From CBFFRJ01 sp051486985 (GTDB lineage: Bacteria > Pseudomonadota > Gammaproteobacteria > Enterobacterales > Enterobacteriaceae): a stretch of 64,000 bases of DNA. The position numbers and the translations under genes are program-made. The notes below the pieces were generated by a model. That model worked only from the letters and a program-made list of their open reading frames with translations. It did no database searches and was not told the origin of the DNA. The stretch covers positions 124,001-188,000 of the forward strand of contig NZ_JAHVDV010000003.1 of NCBI RefSeq assembly GCF_051486985.1, written 5' to 3'. Position 1 is the stretch's first letter; each line of letters opens with the position of its first letter. Below are positions 52,569 to 61,932 of this stretch, piece by piece.

Positions 52569-52602
52569 CGCGCCTCATTTTTTGGATGGATAGCATTTTC
52601 TT

Positions 52603-54072
52603 ATGGTTTGTGAAACTAAAACCACACAAGCGCCCACGCTTCGCCGTGCGCTCAAGGCGCGTCACCTGACGATGATCGCCATTGGCGGATCTATCGGAAC
52701 TGGTCTTTTTGTTGCATCCGGGGCGACGATTTCCGCAGCGGGCCCGGGCGGCGCGCTCTTCTCTTATATTCTCATCGGCCTGATGGTCTATTTCCTGATG
52801 ACCAGCCTGGGCGAGCTGGCGGCGTACATGCCGGTTTCCGGTTCATTTGCCACCTATGGTCAGCAGTATGTTGAAGAGGGTTTTGGCTTCGCGCTGGGCT
52901 GGAACTACTGGTACAACTGGGCCGTCACCATCGCCGTGGACCTGGTTGCCGCGCAGCTGGTAATGACCTGGTGGTTTCCCGATACGCCGGGCTGGATCTG
53001 GAGCGCCGTGTTCCTCTGCGTCATCTTCCTGCTGAACTATATCTCGGTGAAGGGCTTTGGTGAGGCCGAATACTGGTTCTCGCTGATTAAAGTGGCGACC
53101 GTGGTTATCTTTATCGTCATCGGTATCATGATGATTGTGGGCATTTTCAAAGGCGCGCAGCCTGCGGGGTGGAGCAACTGGACGACAGGAGATGCGCCTT
53201 TTGCCGGCGGCCTGTCGGCGATGATTGGTGTGGCCATGATCGTTGGCTTCTCTTTCCAGGGCACCGAGCTTATTGGCATCGCGGCGGGTGAATCTGAAGA
53301 TCCTGAGAAAAATATTCCGCGCGCCGTGCGCCAGGTCTTCTGGCGTATTCTGCTGTTCTATGTGTTCGCGATTCTGATTATCAGCCTGATCATTCCGTAC
53401 ACCGATCCGAGCCTGCTGCGCAACGATGTAAAAGACATCAGTGTCAGCCCATTCACGCTGGTGTTCCAGCATGCCGGTCTGCTCTCTGCGGCTGCCATTA
53501 TGAATGCGGTGATCCTGACGGCGGTACTCTCAGCCGGTAACTCTGGCATGTACGCGTCGACCCGTATGCTTTACACCCTGGCCTGCGACGGTAAAGCGCC
53601 GCGTATCTTCGCTAAGCTGTCAAAAGGCGGTGTCCCACGCAACGCGCTGTATGCCACTACCGTGATTGCGGGGCTGTGCTTCCTGACCTCTATGTTTGGT
53701 AACCAGACGGTTTATCTGTGGTTATTGAATACCTCCGGCATGACGGGCTTTATCGCCTGGCTGGGGATTGCCATCAGCCATTATCGTTTCCGTCGTGGTT
53801 ATGTGATGCAGGGGCACGATCTCAATAATCTGCCGTACCGCTCGGGTTTCTTCCCGCTGGGGCCGATGTTTGCCTTCGCCCTGTGCCTGATCATTACCCT
53901 TGGTCAGAACTATGAAGCCTTCCTGAAAGACACCATTGACTGGGGCGCAGTGGCAGCAACTTACATTGGTATCCCGCTGTTCCTGATTATCTGGTTTGGT
54001 TACAAATTCTCCAGAGGCACCCGCTTTGTTAGCTACAAAGAGATGGTGTTCCCGGAGCGTTTTACGAAGTAA
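52603..54072 (+). CDS. lysP: Lysine-specific permease LysP
   Basis: LysP imports lysine with protons and also senses lysine for CadC. It has 489 residues and about twelve membrane helices, amino acid-polyamine-organocation family. The N-terminal LKARHLTMIAIGGSIGTGLF and GTELIGIAAGESEDPEKNIP are family signatures. It lies next to the cirA-like gene as in E. coli. Confidence 0.95.
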   Translation: MVCETKTTQAPTLRRALKARHLTMIAIGGSIGTGLFVASGATISAAGPGGALFSYILIGLMVYFLMTSLGELAAYMPVSGSFATYGQQYVEEGFGFALGWNYWYNWAVTIAVDLVAAQLVMTWWFPDTPGWIWSAVFLCVIFLLNYISVKGFGEAEYWFSLIKVATVVIFIVIGIMMIVGIFKGAQPAGWSNWTTGDAPFAGGLSAMIGVAMIVGFSFQGTELIGIAAGESEDPEKNIPRAVRQVFWRILLFYVFAILIISLIIPYTDPSLLRNDVKDISVSPFTLVFQHAGLLSAAAIMNAVILTAVLSAGNSGMYASTRMLYTLACDGKAPRIFAKLSKGGVPRNALYATTVIAGLCFLTSMFGNQTVYLWLLNTSGMTGFIAWLGIAISHYRFRRGYVMQGHDLNNLPYRSGFFPLGPMFAFALCLIITLGQNYEAFLKDTIDWGAVAATYIGIPLFLIIWFGYKFSRGTRFVSYKEMVFPERFTK

Positions 54073-54100
54073 ATCTCAGTTCCTGGCAGTCACAAATAAA

Positions 54101-54127
54101 AACGCCCCGGCAATCTGTCGGGGCGTT
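54101..54127. terminator. Bidirectional terminator between lysP and the siderophore receptor
   Basis: AACGCCCCG and CGGGGCGTT pair over 9 bp around a 9-base loop, with an A run before and a T run after. It serves both convergent genes. Confidence 0.9.
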
Positions 54128-54143
54128 TTCTCATGTACGGATA

Positions 54144-56132
54144 TCAGAAGCTATAGGTTAAACCGAGAGTATAACGGCGGCCATCAAGCACGGTGTCGTA
54201 GGTATCATAGTCAATTTGCTTATCAAGCACGTTATAGACACCCGCAGAAACCAGCAGATCTTTGGTGGCGTTATAGCGCACGCCCACATCCACCTGCGTG
54301 TAGGATGGCGTGCCCTGAGACATAGAGGTACGGCTCAGGTATTCCGAGGTTTTGCCGCGGAAGTTCAGGCGGCTCCATAAGCCCACATCCTGCATCGCCT
54401 GCCAGTCCAGCGTGGTGTTCAGCATGTGTTTTGGCATTTTGTTCAATGGTTTGCCAGAGAACTGCCCGCTTTTTTGCTCAGACTCCGTGTAGGTGTAATT
54501 GGCGGTCAGGTTCAGGTCAGGGGTGATTTTCCAGCCAAAGGAGGACTCCACGCCGCGCATGTTAGCTTTGTCGACGTTCACCCGGTCACTGACGAAATCA
54601 TAGCTGACGTTACCGATAGTACAGGCCGGATCGGCGCTACTGTTGCAGCGACGAACTTCAGTTATTTTGTTTTTAAAATCGGTGTTAAAGAGGGTGATCC
54701 CGGCGTTCAGGTTATCGTTGTTATCCCACAACAAGGCCAGTTCTTCGCTTACGCTCTTCTCGGGCTTCAAATCCGGGTTACCCACGATAATGCCGTTCAG
54801 TCGACCGCCCCCTGTCACCTGTCCCCAGTTCGCGGAGGACTGACGCAAATCAGGTGCCCGATAACCGGCGGATACGCCCCCTTTCAGCGTCCATTGATCG
54901 GTCAGATGCCAGACACCGTAGCCACGCGGCGTCCAGTTGGTGCCATAGTTTTCATCCTTGTCCATACGCAGACCGCCGGTCAGACTCAGATTATCGAGAA
55001 TGGCCCACTCATCTTCAGCAAACAGCGCCCAGCTCCAGCGGGTCAGTTTATTCAGACCGTCTGCCGCTTCCAGCTGGTTACCGTTATCGCGCAGTTTTTC
55101 GTAGCGATACTGACCGCCCAGCGTCAGGGTATGCGCATCCAGGAAGATCTGGTTCTGGGTGTTAAAGGTGGTGTTCCAGGACTTCATTTCACGACCTGGG
55201 TTATTGGTCTCTTCCTGCTGGAGATAGCTGACGGTGTTGACGTCTTCGTAATACCCGCTGTGGGTCAACGCATAAGTGGTGTGCTCGTAGCGGCTTTCAC
55301 TTTTGCTGTTGGGGGTGCAGACGCTTCCACGGCAGCTTTGCGCAGCAGACGATTTACCTGGCGTACTGTTTCGATCCTGTAATTCACGTGAGACATCGAA
55401 ATCGATGTCGTTTTTATCATCCGGTGTAAAGTTCAGTGTGACCCCGCCGTTGCGCAGACGCTGCTCGTTGTAGCCATTAAGAATCTTATCTTCGGCACGA
55501 CGGGAGAAGAGGCCGGTCGCCTTCACGCCCAGCAGACCATCAATTAACGGGCCGGAGGCATAGGCATTGGTCTGATACAGATCGCCGGAGTCGCGATTTT
55601 CCTGCCAGGTGGCATCGCCATGCAGCGAGCCTGTCCAGGCCTGGGTATTGGAGACTTTTTTGGTGATGACGTTGATAACCCCGCCCATTGCATCCGAACC
55701 GTAGAGCGAGGACATCGGGCCACGAATCACTTCAATACGCTCTATGGATTCCAGAGGGGGCAGCCAGCCCTGTTCTATACCGGCGTTGTCGCTGTTCGGC
55801 CGAGTGCCACGGGTGCTGACGCGTTTGCCATTAACCAGGAAAAGGGTGTACTGGGAGCCCATACCGCGAATGCTGATATCGCTGCTACTGCCTCCGCCCG
55901 TTACCACTACGCCCGGGACATCTTTCAGGGCGTCGGTAACATCACGATAGGCCTTATCTTCGATTTGTTGTTTAGAGATAACCGAAATTGAGGCCGGGGC
56001 ATTCTGGATTTTTTGTTCAAAACCGGTAGCGGAGACAACAACGGTATCCTGGTCGGCGGCGTGTAACAGGGAGGGGGAGAGTGCTGCACAGATTGCGACA
56101 GCAAGGACGTTTGCGCGAGGTGTCATCATCAT
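54144..56132 (-). CDS. cirA: TonB-dependent catecholate siderophore receptor, CirA position
   Basis: A 662-residue outer membrane receptor. A signal peptide ending HAA/DQ is followed by a TonB box (DTVVVSA), a plug (about 30-160, with VPGVVVTGGG, ISIRGMGSQYTLFLVNGKR and IERIEVIRGPMSSLYGSDA) and a barrel ending in RYTLGLTYSF, with the C-terminal Phe. Synteny with lysP and yeiG is that of E. coli cirA, but the barrel differs much from K-12 CirA and is closer to IrgA-type receptors, so ligands may differ. Three adjacent ATGs (56132, 56129, 56126) make the exact start uncertain. A Fur box lies upstream. Confidence 0.83.
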   Translation of the reverse strand: MMMTPRANVLAVAICAALSPSLLHAADQDTVVVSATGFEQKIQNAPASISVISKQQIEDKAYRDVTDALKDVPGVVVTGGGSSSDISIRGMGSQYTLFLVNGKRVSTRGTRPNSDNAGIEQGWLPPLESIERIEVIRGPMSSLYGSDAMGGVINVITKKVSNTQAWTGSLHGDATWQENRDSGDLYQTNAYASGPLIDGLLGVKATGLFSRRAEDKILNGYNEQRLRNGGVTLNFTPDDKNDIDFDVSRELQDRNSTPGKSSAAQSCRGSVCTPNSKSESRYEHTTYALTHSGYYEDVNTVSYLQQEETNNPGREMKSWNTTFNTQNQIFLDAHTLTLGGQYRYEKLRDNGNQLEAADGLNKLTRWSWALFAEDEWAILDNLSLTGGLRMDKDENYGTNWTPRGYGVWHLTDQWTLKGGVSAGYRAPDLRQSSANWGQVTGGGRLNGIIVGNPDLKPEKSVSEELALLWDNNDNLNAGITLFNTDFKNKITEVRRCNSSADPACTIGNVSYDFVSDRVNVDKANMRGVESSFGWKITPDLNLTANYTYTESEQKSGQFSGKPLNKMPKHMLNTTLDWQAMQDVGLWSRLNFRGKTSEYLSRTSMSQGTPSYTQVDVGVRYNATKDLLVSAGVYNVLDKQIDYDTYDTVLDGRRYTLGLTYSF

Positions 56133-56262
56133 GTCATTCCGTTTCAATGAAAAAGATGCCATATCAAAACCATGAAAACGCTAAGTGTTTGTCTTTTAAG
56201 CCTTCATGAGATGGCGAAGCGCAGGGATTGTGAAGAAAAAATGTCTTTATGTAAATACAAGT

Positions 56263-56281
56263 GAGAATTGAAATCATTTGT
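56263..56281 (-). promoter_or_regulatory. Fur box upstream of the siderophore receptor
   Basis: GAGAATTGAAATCATTTGT matches the 19-bp Fur consensus at about 12 positions, in an AT-rich stretch 130 bp before the gene. Iron repression is expected. Confidence 0.65.
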
Positions 56282-56352
56282 ATTTAATTATTAATAAATG
56301 AAGAAAGCAAAGACGTTCAACGGGATAGGGGTGAATGTAAGGAAAAGTAAAG

Positions 56353-56372
56353 GGGAGGGCAGGTGCCCTCCC
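56353..56372 (-). terminator. yeiG terminator
   Basis: GGGAGGGCA and TGCCCTCCC form a 9-bp inverted repeat just past the yeiG stop, with a T-rich stretch after it on the minus strand. Confidence 0.8.
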
Positions 56373-56375
56373 GCC

Positions 56376-57212
56376 TTATTTCAGGAGATGCCCGGCATGA
56401 AAACGCAGGTGATCTTCAATAAAGGAGGCAATGAAATAGTAGCTATGATCGTAACCCGGCTGCACGCGAAGCGTCAGCGGCCATGCATTCTGACGGGCGA
56501 CTTCGGTCAGTCGCGCAGGTTGCAATTGCTCCGCGAGGAACTGGTCTGCATCTCCCTGATCGATAAGGGTCGGGATAGCATCTTCAGCCTGGCTTGCCTG
56601 CATCAAAAGGCAGCTGTCCCACGCCTGCCATGCAGACGTATCGTGACCAAGATAGGCCGTAAAGGCTTTCTGGCCCCAGGGGACTTTTATTGGGTTAACA
56701 ATAGGGGCGAATGCCGAGACGCTGGTAAAACGGCCCGGGTTTTTCAGCGCCATTATCAATGCGCCATGACCTCCCATTGAGTGACCGCTGATAGCCTGAC
56801 GATCGCTTACGGCAAATTCCGCCTGAATTAGTGCAGGCAGCTCATCGCGCAGATAGTCGTACATCCGGTAGTGAGAAGCCCAGGGCTGCTCGGTCGCATT
56901 AAGATAAAAACCCGCCCCTTTTCCCAGATCGTAACCGTCAGCATCCGCGACATCGTCACCGCGCGGGCTGGTGTCCGGCATGACTAGCGCTATACCCAGC
57001 TCAGCCGCCACGCGCTGCGCGCCTGCTTTGAAGGTAAAGTTCTCGTCATTGCAGGTCAGGCCGGAGAGCCAGTAAAGGACCGGCGGCGGTGTATTTTCAC
57101 GGACAGGGGGCAAAAAGATGCTGAACGTCATCGCGCATTTCAGCACGGTTGAGTCATGTCGCACACGTAGCTGACGCCCTTCAAAACAGCGGTGCTCTTC
57201 AAGCAATTCCAT
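56376..57212 (-). CDS. yeiG: S-formylglutathione hydrolase YeiG
   Basis: This esterase hydrolyses S-formylglutathione to formate and glutathione in formaldehyde detoxification. It has 278 residues, as E. coli YeiG. The nucleophile Ser is in ISGHSMGGHGALI; LSGLTCNDENF is the oxyanion-hole region; Asp and His are in DQGDADQFL and YDHSYYFI. Confidence 0.95.
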   Translation of the reverse strand: MELLEEHRCFEGRQLRVRHDSTVLKCAMTFSIFLPPVRENTPPPVLYWLSGLTCNDENFTFKAGAQRVAAELGIALVMPDTSPRGDDVADADGYDLGKGAGFYLNATEQPWASHYRMYDYLRDELPALIQAEFAVSDRQAISGHSMGGHGALIMALKNPGRFTSVSAFAPIVNPIKVPWGQKAFTAYLGHDTSAWQAWDSCLLMQASQAEDAIPTLIDQGDADQFLAEQLQPARLTEVARQNAWPLTLRVQPGYDHSYYFIASFIEDHLRFHAGHLLK

Positions 57213-57359
57213 GCAAGGCTCCTTTGAACTCGATTAAATAAAAGCGTGATAGCTCTCCATAATACAGATTATTCATGTCGCTGTGAGCAACTTTAACTTT
57301 CGCTTCGTTTCATCATATTGCATCATAAATTTTACTTTTTTTTAACTTTCGGGGTGCGG

Positions 57360-58487
57360 ATGGCGCTTAGAATTGCGCTGAGCGGTTTTATTGTGCTGGT
57401 CGTGGCGATGGGAATAGGGCGCTTTGCTTTCACGCCTCAGGTGCCGCTGATGATCCACGATGGGCAACTGACCCTGACCAGCGCCGGGCTGGTGGCCGCC
57501 ATGAACTACCTTGGTTACCTCATTGGCGCATGGGACGCAATGCGTGCCCGTCGCCACGTCGAAATGCGTCTGTACCTCGGCGTCGCGGGTGCCGTTGCTT
57601 TGACCTTGCTCTCCGCTGTTGCCGACAACCCGTTCACGCACGCTGCGCTACGTCTGGTGATTGGTGCCATGAGCGGCTGGGCGATGGTGCTGACCGCCGC
57701 CTGGACCAACGAGCGTCTGGCACACCATGCCCGCCCCGGCCTCAGCGCCGCCGTGTTTGCTGGGCCTGGCGCAGGCATTGCCTTAAGTGGCGTGCTGGCA
57801 GTGGCTATTCAGTCGCGCGGTCTTTCTGCCGCGGCGGCCTGGCAGGTTTACGGCGTGCTGGCGCTGATCCTGATTGCCTTTATTGGACGTTATCTGCCGC
57901 GCCCTGGGCAGTTACATCGCTCTGGCGACCAGCCGGCGCCTTTGCCTCTCACCCCTGACCTCAGGCGCCTGGTCTTAAGTTATAGCCTGGCGGGCTTTGG
58001 TTACATCCTGCCGGCCACCTTTTTATCGCAAATGGCGGCGCTGCGTTTTCCGGGAAGCCTGTTTGCCCAGTTTGTCTGGCCGGTCTTCGGCGCGGCGGCG
58101 GTGGTGGGTATTGCGCTGAGTATCGCGCTGCGTCATCTGGGAGAGAGCCATCAGCGCCTTGCCATAGTGTTATGGCTGCAGGGCGCAGGCGTATTAGCAG
58201 CAAGCGTGCTGCCGGGAATGAGCGGACTGGTGACTGGCGCGCTGTTAGTCGGCGGCGGTTTTCTGTGTGCGGTGCAGTTGTCGCTGTTATATGGCCGTGA
58301 ACTGGCACCGAACCACGCGCGATATATGGCCGGGTTATTGACCACCGGTTATGCTATCGGACAACTGATTGGGCCCGTAACCTCAGCGCTCTCAACCTGG
58401 CTTACGCAGCGGCTGGAACCCGCGTTGGGGCTGGCGGGAATCGCCTTGCTGACGGGTGGTCTTCTGGTGTGGAAGCGTGCGCGTTAA
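57360..58487 (+). CDS. YbfB-family MFS transporter
   Basis: A 375-residue protein with about ten to twelve hydrophobic segments, YbfB/YjiJ family of MFS permeases: VVAMGIGRFAFTPQVPLMI near the start and GRELAPNHARYMAGLLTTGY near the end. Substrate unknown. I start at the ATG at 57360 (MALRIAL), with GGGGTG upstream; an upstream in-frame ATG has no ribosome site. E. coli has no gene between yeiG and folE. Confidence 0.85.
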   Translation: MALRIALSGFIVLVVAMGIGRFAFTPQVPLMIHDGQLTLTSAGLVAAMNYLGYLIGAWDAMRARRHVEMRLYLGVAGAVALTLLSAVADNPFTHAALRLVIGAMSGWAMVLTAAWTNERLAHHARPGLSAAVFAGPGAGIALSGVLAVAIQSRGLSAAAAWQVYGVLALILIAFIGRYLPRPGQLHRSGDQPAPLPLTPDLRRLVLSYSLAGFGYILPATFLSQMAALRFPGSLFAQFVWPVFGAAAVVGIALSIALRHLGESHQRLAIVLWLQGAGVLAASVLPGMSGLVTGALLVGGGFLCAVQLSLLYGRELAPNHARYMAGLLTTGYAIGQLIGPVTSALSTWLTQRLEPALGLAGIALLTGGLLVWKRAR

Positions 58488-58612
58488 CAGGCGCGGGCTA
58501 TTTCATTAATTATCGCCGTGAATACTGGATTCTGTGCGCGACCTCACGCACAATGCTTGCTCACTTCGCTTGTCATTCGGGCGAAGATGCCACACCTGCA
58601 GGAGAATAAAAA

Positions 58613-59278
58613 ATGTCATCACTCAGTAAAGAAGCGGCTCTCGTTCATGAGGCCCTGGTTGCTCGCGGCCTTGAAACCCCCTTGCGTCCACCCGTCGACC
58701 TGGATAACGAATCCCGCAAGCGCCTGATAGCCGGTCATATGACTGAGATTATGCAGCTTCTTAATCTCGATCTTGAGGATGACAGCCTGATGGAGACGCC
58801 GCACCGTATTGCTAAAATGTACGTTGATGAGATCTTCTCGGGCCTCGACTATGCCAATTTCCCGAAAATTACCGTCATCGAAAATAAGATGAAAGTGGAT
58901 GAAATGGTCACGGTACGCGATATCACGCTGACCAGCACCTGCGAGCACCATTTTGTCACCATCGACGGTAAAGCGACCGTGGCGTATATTCCAAAAGATT
59001 CGGTCATTGGGCTCTCCAAGATCAACCGCATTGTGCAGTTTTTTGCCCAACGTCCGCAGGTGCAAGAGCGTCTTACGCAGCAGATCCTGACCGCCCTTCA
59101 GACCCTGCTCGGCACCAACAATGTCGCGGTTTCCATTGATGCCGTGCATTATTGCGTGAAAGCGCGCGGTATCCGCGATGCCACCAGCGCCACCACCACC
59201 ACCTCGCTGGGGGGATTGTTTAAGTCCAGCCAGAACACGCGTCAGGAATTCCTGCGCGCCGTGCGTCACCATAACTAG
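58613..59278 (+). CDS. folE: GTP cyclohydrolase I
   Basis: FolE converts GTP to 7,8-dihydroneopterin triphosphate, the first step of folate synthesis. It has 221 residues. Zinc ligands are in TCEHHFVTIDGKA and HYCVKARG; GLSKINRIVQFF is the family signature. CAGGAG precedes the ATG. yeiB follows 21 nt later. Confidence 0.97.
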   Translation: MSSLSKEAALVHEALVARGLETPLRPPVDLDNESRKRLIAGHMTEIMQLLNLDLEDDSLMETPHRIAKMYVDEIFSGLDYANFPKITVIENKMKVDEMVTVRDITLTSTCEHHFVTIDGKATVAYIPKDSVIGLSKINRIVQFFAQRPQVQERLTQQILTALQTLLGTNNVAVSIDAVHYCVKARGIRDATSATTTTSLGGLFKSSQNTRQEFLRAVRHHN

Positions 59279-59299
59279 TTTTTAACAGGAGCCGGGTAC

Positions 59300-60460
59300 A
59301 TGGAAAGAAATGTCACGCTGGATTTTGTTCGTGGCATTGCCATTCTCGGTATCCTGCTGTTGAACATCGTCGGCTTTGGTCTGCCTAAAGCCGCCTATCT
59401 TAATCCCGCCTGGAAAGGCAGCATCAGTTTGCAGGATGCCTGGACATGGGCGGCACTCGACCTCGTGGCGCAGGTCAAATTTCTCTCTCTGTTCGCCATC
59501 CTCTTCGGGGCCGGCTTACAAATGCTCTTACCGCGCGGTAAACGCTGGATACAGTCACGTTTAACCCTGCTGGCGCTGCTTGGCTTCATCCACGGGCTGG
59601 TGTTCTGGGACGGCGATATTCTGCTGGCGTATGGTTTGATTGGCCTGGTCGCCTGGCGAATGGTACGTGATGCCGTCAACGTGAAAACGCTCTTTAATAC
59701 CGGTGTGGCGCTCTACATTATTGGCATTGCGGTGCTGCTGCTGTTGGGGGTGATTTCCGGGAGTACGCCAAACCGTTCATGGCTGCCGGATGCGGCTACG
59801 CTGCAGTACGAAGGTTACTGGAAGACCACGGGCGGGTTCATGGAGGCCATTGGTAACCGTGCCGATATGCTCTCAAATGGATTGCTGGCGCTGGGAGCGC
59901 AATATGGCTGGCAGCTTGCCGGGTTAATGCTGATTGGGGCAGCCCTGATGCGTAGCGGCTGGCTGAAAGGGCAGTTCAGTCTGTCACATTATCGCCGCAC
60001 GGGGCTTTTCCTGACGTTGCTGGGGCTTGCCATAAATCTGCCCGCCATTATTGCCCAGTGGCAGCTGGAATGGGCCTACCGCTGGTGTGCATTTATTTTA
60101 CAGGCACCCCGCGAACTCAGTGCGCCGCTCCAGGTGCTGGGTTATACCTCACTCATTTTTGGCTTCTGGCCGCAGCTCTGCCGGAGCAGGCTGGTGAATG
60201 CCATTGCCTGCGTCGGACGCATGGCGCTCAGTAATTATCTCTTGCAGACGCTGATTTGCACCACGCTGTTTTACCGTTTTGGTTTGTTCATGAAGTTTGA
60301 CCGCCTGCAGCTGCTGGCACTGGTTCCCCTCGTCTGGGCGGTCAATATCCTCTTCTCCCTCTTCTGGTTACGTCGCTTTCGTCAGGGTCCCTTCGAGTGG
60401 CTCTGGCGTCAGTTAACCGCTCGTGCTGCGGGGATGTCATTACCCCGCACATCCAGATAA
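59300..60460 (+). CDS. yeiB: YeiB, DUF418 inner membrane protein
   Basis: A 386-residue protein with about ten membrane segments: N-terminal DFVRGIAILGILLLNIVGFG and a C-terminal DUF418 domain (ACVGRMALSNYLLQTLICTT). Function unknown; the fold recalls membrane acyltransferases. It lies in a folE-yeiB pair. Confidence 0.93.
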   Translation: MERNVTLDFVRGIAILGILLLNIVGFGLPKAAYLNPAWKGSISLQDAWTWAALDLVAQVKFLSLFAILFGAGLQMLLPRGKRWIQSRLTLLALLGFIHGLVFWDGDILLAYGLIGLVAWRMVRDAVNVKTLFNTGVALYIIGIAVLLLLGVISGSTPNRSWLPDAATLQYEGYWKTTGGFMEAIGNRADMLSNGLLALGAQYGWQLAGLMLIGAALMRSGWLKGQFSLSHYRRTGLFLTLLGLAINLPAIIAQWQLEWAYRWCAFILQAPRELSAPLQVLGYTSLIFGFWPQLCRSRLVNAIACVGRMALSNYLLQTLICTTLFYRFGLFMKFDRLQLLALVPLVWAVNILFSLFWLRRFRQGPFEWLWRQLTARAAGMSLPRTSR

Positions 60461-60490
60461 CGATCTGGATCACAATCATTAACAAAATGG

Positions 60491-60525
60491 ATGTAACCGT
60501 TTCCATTCGTGTGATGCCACTCACG
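60491..60525 (+). promoter_or_regulatory. galS operator and CRP site
   Basis: ATGTAACCGTTTCCAT (60491-60506) is a GalR/GalS-type operator. TGTGA-TGCCAC-TCACG (60510-60525) is a CRP site. E. coli galS is controlled in the same way. Confidence 0.85.
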
Positions 60526-60615
60526 TAGCGGACTTACGCCGACTGAGAGAATACTCGCCTTGCTAACGACAGGGGGTGTGTCTGTGAGCTTCCGCCATCC
60601 ATACAGGGTAAAACT

Positions 60616-61641
60616 ATGGTAACCATTCGTGACGTGGCCCGTCAGGCGGGCGTTTCCGTTGCGACGGTTTCTCGCGTATTGAACAACAGTGCGCTGGTAA
60701 GCCAGGATACGCGTGAGGCCGTAACCCGTGCGGTTGCGCAGCTTGGCTACCGGCCAAACGCAAACGCGCAGGCGCTGGCCACTCAGGTCAGCGACACCAT
60801 TGGTGTTGTGGTGATGGACGTATCCGATGCTTTCTTCGGTGCGCTGGTGAAAGCGGTGGATGTCGTCGCGCAGCAGCACCAGAAATATGTGCTGATAGGT
60901 AACAGCTACCACGAGGCTGAAAAAGAGCGTCATGCCATTGAGGTTCTGATTCGTCAACGCTGTAACGCCTTGATTGTTCACTCTAAAGCACTGAGTGATG
61001 AAGAGCTTGTCGGGTTTATGGAACAGATCCCCGGCATGGTGCTCATCAACCGTGTGGTGCCCGGGTATGCCCACCGCTGCGTTGAGCTGGATAACGTAAG
61101 CGGCGCCATTATGGCGACCCGAATGCTTCTTAATCATGGGCATCAGCGCATCGGGTATCTTGCTTCAAGCCATCAGATTGAAGATAACGATTTGCGCCGT
61201 GAGGGCTGGTTTAAGGCGCTGGCAGAACACGGTGTTACTGCACCGGACACCTGGGTTGGCACCGGCTCGCCCGATATGCAGGGCGGAGAGGCGGCAATGG
61301 TGGAGCTGCTGGGGCGTAACCTACAACTTACCGCGGTATTTGCCTATAACGACAGCATGGCCGCAGGCGCACTGACGGCGCTGAAAGACAATGGCATTGC
61401 GGTGCCACCGCATCTCTCCCTGATTGGCTTTGACGACATCCCCATTGCTCGTTACACCGACCCGCAACTGACCACGGTGCGCTATCCCATCGCCTCAATG
61501 GCGCGACTGGCGACCGAGCTGGCGCTGATGGGGGCCGCGGGCAAGCTTGATCCTGAAGCAAAACACTGCTTTATGCCGACGCTGGTGCGTCGTCACTCTG
61601 TTACATCACGGCAAATTGGGGTAACGATCACTAACCTATGA
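60616..61641 (+). CDS. galS: Galactose isorepressor GalS
   Basis: A LacI-family repressor of 341 residues that controls mgl and gal genes and releases DNA with galactose. The HTH is TIRDVARQAGVSVATVSRVL, with hinge NANAQALA; the periplasmic-binding-like core follows. It lies directly upstream of mglBA, which has a matching operator. Confidence 0.95.
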   Translation: MVTIRDVARQAGVSVATVSRVLNNSALVSQDTREAVTRAVAQLGYRPNANAQALATQVSDTIGVVVMDVSDAFFGALVKAVDVVAQQHQKYVLIGNSYHEAEKERHAIEVLIRQRCNALIVHSKALSDEELVGFMEQIPGMVLINRVVPGYAHRCVELDNVSGAIMATRMLLNHGHQRIGYLASSHQIEDNDLRREGWFKALAEHGVTAPDTWVGTGSPDMQGGEAAMVELLGRNLQLTAVFAYNDSMAAGALTALKDNGIAVPPHLSLIGFDDIPIARYTDPQLTTVRYPIASMARLATELALMGAAGKLDPEAKHCFMPTLVRRHSVTSRQIGVTITNL

Positions 61642-61650
61642 GTTTTGATG

Positions 61651-61711
61651 ATGTAACCGTTTTCAATCTGTGAGTAAATTCACAGTATCTTAACAACGCG
61701 CTGACTATGAT
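61651..61711 (+). promoter_or_regulatory. mgl promoter: Gal operator, CRP site and -10
   Basis: ATGTAACCGTTTTCAA (61651-61666) is the Gal operator. TGTGA-GTAAAT-TCACA (61669-61684) is a perfect CRP core. TATGAT (61706-61711) is the -10. The CRP centre is about 41.5 bp before the likely transcription start, a class II arrangement. The order matches E. coli mgl. Confidence 0.92.
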
Positions 61712-61932
61712 GTCAGCGTTTTAAGAGCTGAAACACGATGTAACGGTGGCGACCCGGCAATGGGGGCGTCAGTAAGCCTGAAGCATCGACAATTGCGCAT
61801 CACTGGAGCGTTACCTTACACGGAAGAAAGAATTTTTTGAGTGAACTTCGGCCGACAGTAACGTTTCACTACCTTGCTGCCCCGCCGACCCTTGAATTCA
61901 CAAGAACTACCCTGCAAAAAACCGGAGATACC

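Larger units (their letters stand above)
51868..52602. other. 735-bp non-coding region rich in structured repeats
   Basis: No gene. It holds three copies of a CCCCTCA...CTTCTCCC arm (51882-51903, 52263-52284, and inverted at 52449-52470), a multi-hairpin element (52032-52188), a 55-bp tandem duplication (52301-52410), and the lysP promoter at the right end. Confidence 0.7.

Noticed and set aside
53037..53279. ORFs antisense to lysP, and many similar antisense ORFs
   Set aside because: They are shadows of well-supported genes, without motifs or ribosome sites.
61837..61932. Longer mglB start
   Set aside because: It would bury the signal peptide; the ATG at 61933 has a good ribosome site and matches E. 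coli MglB.
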